Made by a program: the position numbers and the translations under genes
Part shown: piece by piece, positions 32,964 to 41,264 of the stretch
Numbering within the stretch: the stretch's first letter is position 1
Layout of the letters: every line of letters begins with the position of its first letter
DNA from: Micromonospora sp. NBC_01796
GTDB lineage: Bacteria; Actinomycetota; Actinomycetes; Mycobacteriales; Micromonosporaceae
Direction: 5' to 3'
Length of the DNA stretch: 64,000 nt
Assembly: GCF_035917455.1 (NCBI RefSeq)
Contig: NZ_CP109078.1
Span: forward strand, 372,001-436,000
Notes under the pieces: generated by a model
Databases searched by the model: none
Seen by the model: only the letters and a program-made list of their open reading frames with translations
What the model was told of the DNA's origin: nothing

Positions 32964-34330
32964 CAGGCACCTCTCGCCGGGGTGGGTACGGGTGGGGACG
33001 GTGGCACCGCCGGGGTAGGCGCGGGCGTACGCGGAAGCGGCAGGTAACCGATGCCGGCGTAGCGGACACCGGCCGCGGTGATGGCCGACTCGTCCAGGAT
33101 CCGCCAGGAGTCGTAGACCAGAGCAGGTCGTGGACCGCCCCCGGCGAGCAGGGTATCGACCCGGATCGCCCGGTAGTCGGGGTGGTCGTTGATGACGAGG
33201 ACCGCGTCGGCGTCGCTGAACGCCTTGTCGATGCTGGTCGGCTCGCCACCGTAGCGGTGGATCACCTCGTCCGGCACCATCGGGTCGTGGCCGACGACGG
33301 TCAGTCCGGCGGACCGGAACACCGGCATCATGGTGGCGATCGGGGTGCCGCGCATGTCGTCGGTGGGCGGCCACCCCTTGTACGCCCACCCCAGTACGGC
33401 CAGCCGGGCGCCGATCGTGCCGCCGCGTATCTGGCGGAGCAGTTCCACGACCCGGTTGGCGACGTGCAGCGGGAGGTACTCGTTGAGCCGTCGGGCCGCG
33501 CCGACCAGGAACGGTCCGGGTTCGCCCCCGGCACTGTCGATCATGATGTACGGGTCCTTGGACAGGCAGCCGCCGCCGACGTACCCGGGCCTGCTCAGGT
33601 CCGGCCGGGGGTAGTCGAGGTTGGCCGCGCCGATCACCTCGAGCGGGTCGAGCCCGTGCCGTTCGGCGATCAGCGCCAGCTCGTTGCCGAACGAGTAGAT
33701 CAGGTCGGTGTGGCAGTTGTTGGAGAGCTTGACCAGCTCGGCCGCCTCCAGGCTGGACACCGGCACCACCTGCGTGGCGAGCCCGCCGAAGAACTCGGCT
33801 CCGGCCCGCCCGCTCTCCTCGTCCAGTCCCCCGACCACCTGCGGCAGCTCGACCAGTTCGCGCAGGGCCTGGCCCTGGATGGTCCGTTCGGGCGCCATCA
33901 CCAGCCGGGCCCGGCCCCACGCGGCCAGGAGTACGGGCAGCACCACCCGGCGGCTGGTGCCGACCGGTACGGTGCTGCGGACGACCACCAGCGTGTCCGG
34001 CCCGCACCGGGCGGCGACGTGCTCGGCGGCGGCGGCGAGGTTGGTCAGATCGGGTTGCCGGGTGTCGTCGTCGACCGGTGTGGAGACGGAGATGACCGCC
34101 ACGTCGACGTCGGCCGGCAGGTCGGTGTGGACGAAGACGGTCCTGCCGACGGCTTCGGCGAACACCTCCTCGATGCCGGGTTCGAAGAGGTGGACCCGCC
34201 CCTGGCGCAGTGCGTCCCGGACGGCGGGCGAGGTGTCCACGCCGTGCACCTCGTAGCCCTTGCGCGCGAGCGCGGCGGCCAGGGTCAGGCCGACATAGCC
34301 GAGTCCCACAACGCCGATCTTTCGGTACAA
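32963..34330 (-). CDS. UDP-sugar 6-dehydrogenase (UDP-glucose/UDP-ManNAc dehydrogenase family)
   Basis: 455 residues from TTG 34330, strongly supported by GAGGAGG 6 bases upstream. N-terminal Rossmann motif GLGYVG at residues 9-14; central and C-terminal domains with ERTIQGQALRELVELPQVVGG, SNNCHTDLIYSFGNELAL and GGGCLSKDPY, which holds the catalytic cysteine. The APERTIQG and CLSKDP signatures are closer to UDP-N-acetylmannosamine (WecC-like) dehydrogenases than to UDP-glucose dehydrogenases, but assignment is not firm. It would oxidise C6 to a uronic acid using two NAD+. The Pro-rich C-terminal tail is unusual. Confidence 0.86.
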   Translation of the reverse strand: MYRKIGVVGLGYVGLTLAAALARKGYEVHGVDTSPAVRDALRQGRVHLFEPGIEEVFAEAVGRTVFVHTDLPADVDVAVISVSTPVDDDTRQPDLTNLAAAAEHVAARCGPDTLVVVRSTVPVGTSRRVVLPVLLAAWGRARLVMAPERTIQGQALRELVELPQVVGGLDEESGRAGAEFFGGLATQVVPVSSLEAAELVKLSNNCHTDLIYSFGNELALIAERHGLDPLEVIGAANLDYPRPDLSRPGYVGGGCLSKDPYIMIDSAGGEPGPFLVGAARRLNEYLPLHVANRVVELLRQIRGGTIGARLAVLGWAYKGWPPTDDMRGTPIATMMPVFRSAGLTVVGHDPMVPDEVIHRYGGEPTSIDKAFSDADAVLVINDHPDYRAIRVDTLLAGGGPRPALVYDSWRILDESAITAAGVRYAGIGYLPLPRTPAPTPAVPPSPPVPTPARGA

Positions 34331-34382
34331 CTCAGGCCTCCTCAGGTAGGGAACACATCGGTTAGGGCAGGTAGCCGTCGGG

Positions 34383-35333
34383 TCAGGCGGGTACTCCGCT
34401 CGTCGCCGGGGTCCGGGCGGGGTCGGGGCCGATCCCGGTGGCGGTGGCGACCGCCGCGTCCCAGAGGTCGCGGACGGAGTCGACCAGGTCGTGGGTGGGT
34501 GCCCAGCCGAGCACCCGCAGGGCGAGCGAGTTGTCCCCGCACATCCAGGGCACGTTGGCCGTCCGGGCGGCGGCGGGGGCCGGGGCCTCCTCGCGGATGG
34601 TGCCGGTGAATCCCGCGCTCCGGGCCAGCATCCGCACCGCGTGCCGGGTGGCGACCGCGTACCCGCTGGAGATGTTGAAGACGACGTGGGGCGGCTCGGG
34701 CACGCCGATCGCGGCCCGGACCGCGAGCGCCACGTCGCGGACGTCGACAAAATCGCGGTACGCCCCGAGCGCGCCGAGCCCGATCTCCGGTGTCCCGGTC
34801 TCGCTCGCCTCCAGCAGCAGTGCCGCCGTCCGGCCGAGCACGTTCTCGGTGGACAGTCCGGGGCCGATCGGGTTGAACACCCGGAGCACCACCGCGTCGA
34901 TCCGCCCGGCGGACCGGGCCAGTTCGACCAGTTGGGTGCCGGCGAGGTGGCTGAGGCCGTACTCGCTGACCGGGGTGGCGGGTTCGTCCTCGGCGACCGG
35001 GGCACCGAACGGGACCGGCCCGTACTCGCCGGCCGAGCCGAGCCGGACGAACCGGGCCCGGGGGGCGCCCGCCGAGACCGCCTCGATCAGCTTGGCGGTG
35101 ACCAGGGTGTGCGCGCGGATCATCGTGTCCGCGCCGCCGGTGAGCTGCCCGGTGCAGTTGACCACCGCGTCCGGCCGGGCCGCGTGGACCAGTTCGGTCA
35201 GCTCCGCCACCTCGGCGGCGAGCAGGTCGCACTCGGCCCGTCCGGGGCAGGTCAGCTCGGTGTCGGGTTCGAGTACGGCACGTACCCGCGCCCCGACGAA
35301 GCCGGACGCGCCGAAGAGCAGCACCCGGCTCAC
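34383..35333 (-). CDS. NAD-dependent epimerase/dehydratase (extended SDR)
   Basis: 316 residues from GTG 35333, whose stop-overlap (GTGA) couples it to the nucleotidyltransferase gene upstream. Nucleotide-binding motif [13 protein letters not shown]. The catalytic region has [12 protein letters not shown], while [15 protein letters not shown] has YxxxH instead of the usual Yxxx[19 protein letters not shown] follows the active site. The substitution of the catalytic lysine may alter or weaken activity. Role is likely sugar-nucleotide modification in the same operon. Confidence 0.8.
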   Translation of the reverse strand: MSRVLLFGASGFVGARVRAVLEPDTELTCPGRAECDLLAAEVAELTELVHAARPDAVVNCTGQLTGGADTMIRAHTLVTAKLIEAVSAGAPRARFVRLGSAGEYGPVPFGAPVAEDEPATPVSEYGLSHLAGTQLVELARSAGRIDAVVLRVFNPIGPGLSTENVLGRTAALLLEASETGTPEIGLGALGAYRDFVDVRDVALAVRAAIGVPEPPHVVFNISSGYAVATRHAVRMLARSAGFTGTIREEAPAPAAARTANVPWMCGDNSLALRVLGWAPTHDLVDSVRDLWDAAVATATGIGPDPARTPATSGVPA

Positions 35334-36070
35334 ACCGGCTCCCGTACCCCGGTGGGGAGCAGGGTCGACCGGAGGTCGTCGAAGGTCCGGTTCGCCTCGT
35401 CGTAGTCCTCGGGGCGGCCGATGTCGAGCCAGTACCCGTCGAACGGGTAGCTGGCCGGCAGCCGGCCCGCCCGGAGGAGGTCGATCATGAGCTGGTCGAA
35501 ACCGAACGGCAGCCCGGCCGGGTACGCCGAGATGGTGTCCCGGGACAGGCCGTAGAGCCCCATGCTGACCTCGTAGTCGAGGGTGGGCTTCTCGGTGAAC
35601 TCGACCACGTGGTCGCCCCGGCTGACCAGGACCCCAAAGTCGATCTTGACGCTCCGGCGGAAGGTCGCCACGGTCAGCGGGGCGCCCGAGACGCTGTGCG
35701 CGGCCAGCAGGTCGGCGTAGTTGAGGTCGGTGAGGATGTCGCCGTTCATCACCAGGAAGTGCTCGGGGAGCCGGTCCCGGAGCCCGAACAGCGGGCCGAC
35801 CGTGGAGAGCGGCACGCGCTCCTCCACGTAGTCCACCCGCAGGCCGTAGCGGGACCCGTCGCCCACGAACGCGCGGATCAGCGATCCCATGTGGTTGATC
35901 GCCAGGGTCGCCCGGGTGAATCCGCAGTCCGCCAACTGGAGCAGGACGATCTCCAGGATCGCGTGGCTGTCTCCGATCGGCACCAGGGGCTTCGGCAGTG
36001 ACGTGGTGTACGGGCGAAGCCGGACTCCCTTGCCGCCGGCCATGATCACCACGTGCTTGTCGTCTTCCAC
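35330..36070 (-). CDS. Sugar-1-phosphate nucleotidyltransferase
   Basis: 246 residues from GTG 36070, with GGGGGG shortly upstream. An earlier in-frame ATG at 36193 is rejected because the extra 41 residues come from AT-rich promoter repeats. The nucleotidyltransferase signature is [24 protein letters not shown], with [12 protein letters not shown] holding the metal aspartate and [16 protein letters not shown] the Lys loop. The short form without a left-handed beta-helix resembles ManC/RmlA-like enzymes that make GDP- or dTDP-sugars. First gene of the minus-strand run to 31051. Which NTP it uses cannot be told. Confidence 0.86.
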   Translation of the reverse strand: MEDDKHVVIMAGGKGVRLRPYTTSLPKPLVPIGDSHAILEIVLLQLADCGFTRATLAINHMGSLIRAFVGDGSRYGLRVDYVEERVPLSTVGPLFGLRDRLPEHFLVMNGDILTDLNYADLLAAHSVSGAPLTVATFRRSVKIDFGVLVSRGDHVVEFTEKPTLDYEVSMGLYGLSRDTISAYPAGLPFGFDQLMIDLLRAGRLPASYPFDGYWLDIGRPEDYDEANRTFDDLRSTLLPTGVREPV

Positions 36071-36150
36071 GCAACCCCCCACCCGCCTGGCCCGGTCCTC
36101 TGTCGTCAACGACGGGCCCACCGACGAGTCACGCAAAGGGGCCGACTGCG

Positions 36151-36184
36151 CAAATAAAGTGAATGTGATGCCAAATAAAGTGAA
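36151..36184. promoter_or_regulatory. Two-copy 13-bp direct repeat in the divergent promoter
   Basis: CAAATAAAGTGAA occurs twice, at 36151-36163 and 36172-36184, start to start 21 bp apart (two helical turns). It lies in an AT-rich patch between the nucleotidyltransferase gene (minus) and the CapD-type gene (plus). Identical half-sites on the same face of the helix suggest a regulator binding cooperatively. The 13-mer matches no consensus that I recognise. Confidence 0.6.
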
Positions 36185-36294
36185 ACAACCCACCTAACGC
36201 GAAAAGAGCGACTAAGTGTTTGTTACCTGACAGCACCCGCAGCAGCCGCAGGCCCGGACGCGGCGACGCCAGACCCGGATCAGGGAGTCACCCC

Positions 36295-38199
36295 ATGCCA
36301 CTTGCCGCAGTCCCCGCTCCCCACCTCCACCCCGTACGCCGACGACCGGGCGCCCGGCGTCGTACGGTGGCGCTGCTCGGCGTCGACACGGCCGCCTGGA
36401 TCGCCGGCTTCCTCACCGCGGCCTGGACCCGGTACGAGTTCGACCTGAGCACCCAACTGGTGAGCCGGGTCCTCGTCGCCGCCCTGCTGGCCAGCGTGAT
36501 CTTCACCGGTCTGACCACGCTGCACCGCCTCTACCTGGGACGACACCCGCTGGGCAGCCTCCTGGAGGCGCGTACGCTCACCGGCGCGGTCGCCGCCACC
36601 GCGGCCCTGATCGTGATCGGGGTGCTGCCACTGGACACCCACCCGATCCCGGCCAGCACTCCCCCGGTCGGCGGGGCGATCGCCCTGCTGCTCATGCTCG
36701 GGCTCCGGTCCGTGCACCGGCACCGGCGCAGCCGGTCGCTGCGACCGAGCACCGGGTCGGCCCGCCCGGTGCTGCTGTTCGGTCTCGGCTCGGCCGGTCA
36801 GTCCCTGCTCAAGGCCATGGTCAGCGATCCACGCGGCAAGTACCTGCCGGTCGGGCTGCTCGACGACGATCCGGAGAAGCGGCACCTGCGCCTGGACGGC
36901 GTACCGGTCCTCGGCGGACGCCCCGAGATCGCCACCGCGATCGGCCTGACCAGGGCGAACACCCTGATTCTGGCGATCGCCAGCGCCGAACCCGAGCTGA
37001 TCCGTCAGGTCCGCGCGACCACCCTGGAGGCCGGCGCCGAATTCAAGGTCCTACCCCCGGTACGCGAACTCGTGGACCACCGGATCAGCGTCGCCGACGT
37101 ACGCGACCTGAAGATCACCGACCTGCTGGGACGCCCGCACGCCGTCGCCGACCTGGGCACCCGGGGCGCGGAGGTAACCGGGCGGCGGGTGCTGGTGACC
37201 GGCGCCGGGGGCTCGATCGGCTCCGAACTCTGCCGGCAGCTCATGCGGGCCAACCCGGGCGAGCTGATGATGCTCGACCGGGACGAGTCGGCGCTGCACG
37301 CCCTGCAACTGTCGCTGACCGGACGGGCTCTGCTGGACGGACCGGAACTCATCCTCGCCGACGTACGCGACGCCGAGGGGATCGCCCGGGTGGTGGCCGA
37401 GCGCAAGCCGGACATCGTCTTCCACGCCGCCGCGCTGAAGCACCTCACGCTGCTGCAACGGCACCCCGGCGAGGCGATCAAGACCAACGTCTGGGGCACC
37501 CTGTCGGTGCTCAGCGCCTGCCGGGACGTGTCGAGGTTCGTCAACATCTCCACCGACAAGGCGGCGAACCCGATCAGCGTGCTCGGCTACTCCAAGCGGA
37601 TCACCGAGCGGCTGACCGCGCACACCGCCGCCGCCACCGACGGCACCTTCCTCAGCGTCCGCTTCGGCAACGTACTGGCCAGCCGGGGGTCGGTGGTGGG
37701 GGCGTTCCAGGCCCAGATCGACGCCGGACTGCCGATCACCGTCACCCACCCGGAGGTGACCCGCTACCTGATGACGGTGCAGGAGGCGGTGCAACTGGTG
37801 CTCCAGGCATCGGCGATCGGCCGCGACGGTGAGGCGCTGGTGCTGGACATGGGCAGTCCCGTACGGATCGACGACATCGCCCGCCAGCTCGCCGCGCAGG
37901 CCCCCGGCGCCCCGCAGATCGTCTACACCGGCCTGCGTCCCGGCGAGAAGCTGCACGAGGACCTGATCGGTGCCGGTGAGGAGGACCTGCGTCCGCTGCA
38001 CCCGCTGATCTCGCACGTGACCGTCCCGCCGCTCGACCCGATCGAGGCCAGCGCACTGGATCCGTTCGACACCCCGGCCAAGGTGATCGAGCGTCTGGCC
38101 TGGCTCTGCGAGCAGCCCGCCACCTTCGCCCCACCGGTCATGCACGTCCCCAACACCCGCGCCACCCACCCCCCGATCACCATCCCCACCGAGGGGTGA
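36295..38199 (+). CDS. CapD/FlaA1-type UDP-sugar 4,6-dehydratase (membrane form)
   Basis: 634 residues, ATG at 36295 with GGGAG 9 bases upstream. Four N-terminal membrane helices (about residues 20-150), then a CoA-binding-like Rossmann domain (about 160-270), then the catalytic SDR domain with TGAGGSIGSELCRQ (about 302-315), FHAAALKHLTLLQRHP, NISTDKAANPISVLGYSKR and the RFGNVLASRGSV loop. This is the WbpM/PglF/CapD layout, producing 4-keto-6-deoxy sugar nucleotides (typically UDP-GlcNAc derivatives) used by DegT aminotransferases like the one at 26181. The active-site STDK and YSK residues are present. Confidence 0.9.
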   Translation: MPLAAVPAPHLHPVRRRPGARRRTVALLGVDTAAWIAGFLTAAWTRYEFDLSTQLVSRVLVAALLASVIFTGLTTLHRLYLGRHPLGSLLEARTLTGAVAATAALIVIGVLPLDTHPIPASTPPVGGAIALLLMLGLRSVHRHRRSRSLRPSTGSARPVLLFGLGSAGQSLLKAMVSDPRGKYLPVGLLDDDPEKRHLRLDGVPVLGGRPEIATAIGLTRANTLILAIASAEPELIRQVRATTLEAGAEFKVLPPVRELVDHRISVADVRDLKITDLLGRPHAVADLGTRGAEVTGRRVLVTGAGGSIGSELCRQLMRANPGELMMLDRDESALHALQLSLTGRALLDGPELILADVRDAEGIARVVAERKPDIVFHAAALKHLTLLQRHPGEAIKTNVWGTLSVLSACRDVSRFVNISTDKAANPISVLGYSKRITERLTAHTAAATDGTFLSVRFGNVLASRGSVVGAFQAQIDAGLPITVTHPEVTRYLMTVQEAVQLVLQASAIGRDGEALVLDMGSPVRIDDIARQLAAQAPGAPQIVYTGLRPGEKLHEDLIGAGEEDLRPLHPLISHVTVPPLDPIEASALDPFDTPAKVIERLAWLCEQPATFAPPVMHVPNTRATHPPITIPTEG

Positions 38200-38209
38200 G
38201 GGTGGCGTC

Positions 38210-39478
38210 TCAGAGGCGTACGGGCAGCGCGGCCAGCCGCCACGCACCCGGCACCAGCTCGCGCCGGAGTTCGTCCGGCGGCACGGCGAGCGCGAGGTCG
38301 GGGAACCGGCGCAGCAGGGCCCCGAACGCGACCTCGCACTCCTGCCGGGCCAGTGGCGCGCCGAGGCAGTAGTGCAGCCCGTGGGCGAAGCCGACGTGCC
38401 GCTCCCCGCGTCCGTCCCGCTCGCGGGTCAGGTCGAGCCGATCCGGGTCGTCGAAGACGCGCGGGTCGTAGTTCGCGGCGACGAGGATGGGCATCACCGC
38501 CTCTCCCCGGCGTACGAGCACGTCGCCGATCCGGAGGTCCTCGGTCGCGAACCGCATCCGGGTCGCCTGGGCCGGGCCGCACCAGCGCAGCAGTTCGTGG
38601 ACGGCGCCGGGCATCAGGTCGGGGTCGTCGCGCAGCAGGGCGAGCTGGTCGGGGTGGGTGAGCAGGGCGACCGTGCCGTTGCCGATCAGGTGCGCGGTGG
38701 TCTCGTGGCCGGCGATCAGCAGGGTCAGGATCATGGCGATCATCTCGGTGTCGCTGAGCCGGTCGCCGTCCTCGTCCTGGGCCCGGATCAGCCCGGTAAT
38801 CAGGTCCTCCGCCGGTTCGGTCCGGCGTTGCCCGATCAACTGCCGGGTGTGGTCGACCAGGTCGGCCAGGGCTTCGGCCAGGCCTGCGCCGGACGGGTCG
38901 ACCAGGGCCGCACTGGCCCGGCGCCACCGTGGACGGTCCTGCTCCGGTATGCCGACCAGGTCGCAGATCACGATGATCGGCAACGGGTACGCGAAGTGCC
39001 GCAGCAGGTCGACGGCACCGCCCTCGGCCGCGTCGGGGAGCCGGTCGAGCAGGTCCTCGGCGATCTCCTCGATCCTCGGGCGCAGTTGCGCGACCCGGCG
39101 GGCGGTGAACGCCCGTGACACCAGCCTGCGCAGTCGGGCGTGGTCGGCCCCGTCGAACTCGAGGATGTTGGCCAGCAGGTAGCGGGCGTGTTCGTCGGGG
39201 ACCCCACGGGCCCTGAACACCATCTCGGCGAGGTTGACCCCGTTGCTGCCCGGCACGCTGGCCGGGTTGGTCACGAAGCGCGGATCCCCGAGGACCGCCC
39301 TGACGTCCTCGTGCCGGGTGACCACCCACGGCGGTTCGACGCCCGGAATCATGGCTCGGGCCATCGGTGTCTCCTCCCGGATCCGGGAGTATCCGGTGAA
39401 CGGGTCGCGCAGCAACCGCTCGTCCATCAGGTCGAAGGTCCCGGTGCTGGCAGCGGCGTCGGGCGGGGTCGCGGTCAT
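38210..39478 (-). CDS. Cytochrome P450
   Basis: 422 residues, with GGGAGAG before the ATG. I-helix AGHETT with the oxygen-activating Thr, ExxR in the K-helix (HELLRW), and heme-binding GFAHGLHYCLGAPLA with the axial Cys near residue 371. This is a soluble class I bacterial P450 of the CYP105/107 style. The substrate is unknown; no other biosynthetic genes are adjacent. It is the second gene of a TetR-P450 operon, 37 bases after the regulator, and so likely under the TetR operator upstream. Redox partner genes are not in the window. Confidence 0.9.
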   Translation of the reverse strand: MTATPPDAAASTGTFDLMDERLLRDPFTGYSRIREETPMARAMIPGVEPPWVVTRHEDVRAVLGDPRFVTNPASVPGSNGVNLAEMVFRARGVPDEHARYLLANILEFDGADHARLRRLVSRAFTARRVAQLRPRIEEIAEDLLDRLPDAAEGGAVDLLRHFAYPLPIIVICDLVGIPEQDRPRWRRASAALVDPSGAGLAEALADLVDHTRQLIGQRRTEPAEDLITGLIRAQDEDGDRLSDTEMIAMILTLLIAGHETTAHLIGNGTVALLTHPDQLALLRDDPDLMPGAVHELLRWCGPAQATRMRFATEDLRIGDVLVRRGEAVMPILVAANYDPRVFDDPDRLDLTRERDGRGERHVGFAHGLHYCLGAPLARQECEVAFGALLRRFPDLALAVPPDELRRELVPGAWRLAALPVRL

Positions 39479-39515
39479 GGCTTCTCTCCCGGGGTGCTCA
39501 GATCTTGCACGGTGC

Positions 39516-40241
39516 TCAGAAGGCGAGCTGACGGCTCAACTGGTGGTGCAGGCGGTCGAGCGTGCGATGGAGCAGGGCGCGTACCTGCTGTGCCGCCGGG
39601 TCGGGTGTCCCGTGGGCGGGCGATGGTTCGAAGGCCGCACCGGCGATCCCGGCGACGAAGTCGGCGGTGGTCTCGGCGGCCGACGCCCCGACCGGCGCGC
39701 TGTCCTCGGTGAGCAGGTAGCCGGTCAACAGGGCGACGAATCCGTGGCACTGCTGCTCGGCGTCGGCATCCGTACGGGCCACCCCGTGCTCGCGCAGGAT
39801 GTCGAAGTAGTCCGCGACGATCCGGTCCCGCTCGTGCGGGATGCCGGCGACGTCCGGGCTGTGCGCCAGCGCGCCGAGGGTGTCGGTGTCCCCGGTGAAC
39901 AGTGCCCGGCTGATCGGCTCCTCCCGCAGCCACCGGTAGCCGAACCGGGCGACCCGGCCCGGTGACACGGCGGTCGGGTCGGCGTCGATGTCACGCAGCA
40001 GCGCGTCGACCAGCACCACCGCGGACCGGGTCAGCAGGGCCAGGAACAGCGCCTCCTTGGTGGGGAAATGCAGGTAGACGGTGCCCTTCCCGATGCCGGC
40101 CCGGCGGGCGACCTCGCCGATCGTGATCCGCTGGTAGCCCCACGACACCAGCAGGTTGCCGGCGGCGTCCAGGATCCGATCGGTCCGCAGGCCGCGCTCG
40201 ACATCCACCTGGCCGGAGTTCTGGCGCTCGACCTGGTCCAC
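39516..40241 (-). CDS. TetR-family transcriptional regulator
   Basis: 241 residues from GTG 40241 with GGGGAG upstream. The N-terminal helix-turn-helix is textbook: RILDAAGNLLVSWGYQRITIGEVARRAGIGKGTVYLHFPTKEALFLAL (about residues 22-70). The C-terminal ligand domain ends with about 30 residues of Pro/Gln/His-rich sequence. A near-ideal operator lies 23 bases upstream of the start codon, and the P450 gene follows, indicating autoregulation with the P450 substrate or a related molecule as inducer. Confidence 0.92.
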   Translation of the reverse strand: MDQVERQNSGQVDVERGLRTDRILDAAGNLLVSWGYQRITIGEVARRAGIGKGTVYLHFPTKEALFLALLTRSAVVLVDALLRDIDADPTAVSPGRVARFGYRWLREEPISRALFTGDTDTLGALAHSPDVAGIPHERDRIVADYFDILREHGVARTDADAEQQCHGFVALLTGYLLTEDSAPVGASAAETTADFVAGIAGAAFEPSPAHGTPDPAAQQVRALLHRTLDRLHHQLSRQLAF

Positions 40242-40263
40242 CCGAAATCTCCCCTCGTGACCC

Positions 40264-40291
40264 CGTGACCAGATTTGACGATCTGGTCACG
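40264..40291. promoter_or_regulatory. TetR-type operator
   Basis: Perfect 11-bp inverted repeat CGTGACCAGAT / ATCTGGTCACG around a 6-base spacer (TTGACG). It lies 23 bases before the TetR gene start. Long arms and position are as expected for an autoregulating TetR repressor controlling itself and the P450. Confidence 0.8.
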
Positions 40292-40367
40292 AGCTGCCTG
40301 GGGGCACAGTAGGGCAGCACGGAGTCCGTACGCAAGCCATCGGTCCCTGTGACAACGCCGGGGACCC

Positions 40368-40928
40368 CTATCCGGCGAAGACCTCGGGGATCCCGGTCCT
40401 GATCCGGTCCACGGTCTCGGCGACGTCGAGCCGGGTCGTGTCGATGCCCAGGTAGCGGTAGTCGGCGTCGGTCGCCCGCCGGAGGGTCGGGTCCTCCGGA
40501 ATCAGGTCGACCATGTCCCGCCACTCCTGCGTGGTCCGCTTCGCCCGGGTGGTTCGCCGCAGGTCCCGTACGTCCTTGGCGACCAGCAGTTCCACCAGGA
40601 ACACCGCCGAGGGCCGGGGCAGCAGTTGGCGGAAGGCCAGGTAGTCCGGATAGCCACGGAGGAAGCTGCCGGCGATGACGTTGACGTACCCCGCCGCCCA
40701 GAAGTTCTCCACCAGGCCGGCGACGTTCCGGCGGAGCAGGCCGAAGAACCGGTCGTCCATCGGGCAGGGGTTGGTCTGTCCGATGTCCTCCGCGTCGATC
40801 CGGGCACCGTCGGGCGCGTACGGCAGCAGGGCGCGGACGATGGTGGACTTGCCCGCACCCTCCTCGCCGTTGACGATGACGAGCCGGCGCTCCCGCCGCG
40901 GGTCGGGGGTTCGTTCCGGAGCAGACAT
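40368..40928 (-). CDS. P-loop kinase-like ATPase
   Basis: 186 residues. The Walker A motif NGEEGAGKST (about residues 20-29) is intact. Downstream segments are PMDDRFFGLLRRNVAGLVENF and VFLVELLVAKDVRDLRRTTRAKR, the latter with an Arg/Lys-rich lid-like helix, consistent with nucleoside/gluconate-kinase or AAA_33-type small kinases. The phosphoryl acceptor is unknown. No partner gene is adjacent; it follows the 91-aa gene by 60 bases on the same strand and may share its transcript. Confidence 0.72.
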   Translation of the reverse strand: MSAPERTPDPRRERRLVIVNGEEGAGKSTIVRALLPYAPDGARIDAEDIGQTNPCPMDDRFFGLLRRNVAGLVENFWAAGYVNVIAGSFLRGYPDYLAFRQLLPRPSAVFLVELLVAKDVRDLRRTTRAKRTTQEWRDMVDLIPEDPTLRRATDADYRYLGIDTTRLDVAETVDRIRTGIPEVFAG

Positions 40929-40988
40929 CCACCGAGTATCACCGGACGGAGCCGCCGCTGACCGGTGCTGCCCGCCGCTGCCCGGTGG

Positions 40989-41264
40989 TCAGATCGAGCG
41001 GAGGCGGCGGCGTACCGGCGGGTTGTCGATCCAGCCGACGAAGCGCGCCTCCACCTGCTCCGCCGTCAACTGGACCAGTACGAGTGCCGCCCGGTCCCGG
41101 AAGTGCACCATGAACGTGGCCAGGCGGTCGTGGTCGTCCTGGTAGAGGACCCACATCCGGCGTCGGAAGACCGGGCAGGGCCACTGCTCGCCGTCGTCGC
41201 GGCAGAGCCAGTCCCCACCGGGTCGATGCGGGGCCACGAGGTCGTCGTCGTCCGCATCGTTCAC
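40989..41264 (-). CDS. Small protein with WLCR/WPC motifs, unknown function
   Basis: 91 residues from GTG 41264, overlapping the XRE regulator stop by 4 bases (GTGA). An acidic start (NDADDDD) precedes DWLCRDDGEQWPC with two cysteines 11 apart, then an alpha/beta body and a basic end RRRLRSI. The W-x-C-x-x-D-G-x-x-WPC pattern recurs in small actinomycete proteins beside XRE regulators, in my recollection; a metal-binding or redox pair is possible. Coupled to the XRE gene, so co-expressed. Not a recognised enzyme. Confidence 0.7.
   Translation of the reverse strand: MNDADDDDLVAPHRPGGDWLCRDDGEQWPCPVFRRRMWVLYQDDHDRLATFMVHFRDRAALVLVQLTAEQVEARFVGWIDNPPVRRRLRSI

Noticed and set aside
36071-36193. 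Longer N-terminus for the nucleotidyltransferase, from ATG 36193
   Set aside because: The extra 41 residues are encoded by the AT-rich direct repeats, and the conserved enzyme start follows GTG 36070 directly.
36071-36294. A c-di-GMP or other riboswitch before the CapD-type gene
   Set aside because: No conserved aptamer-like base pairing could be found; the region is better explained as a protein-binding promoter.
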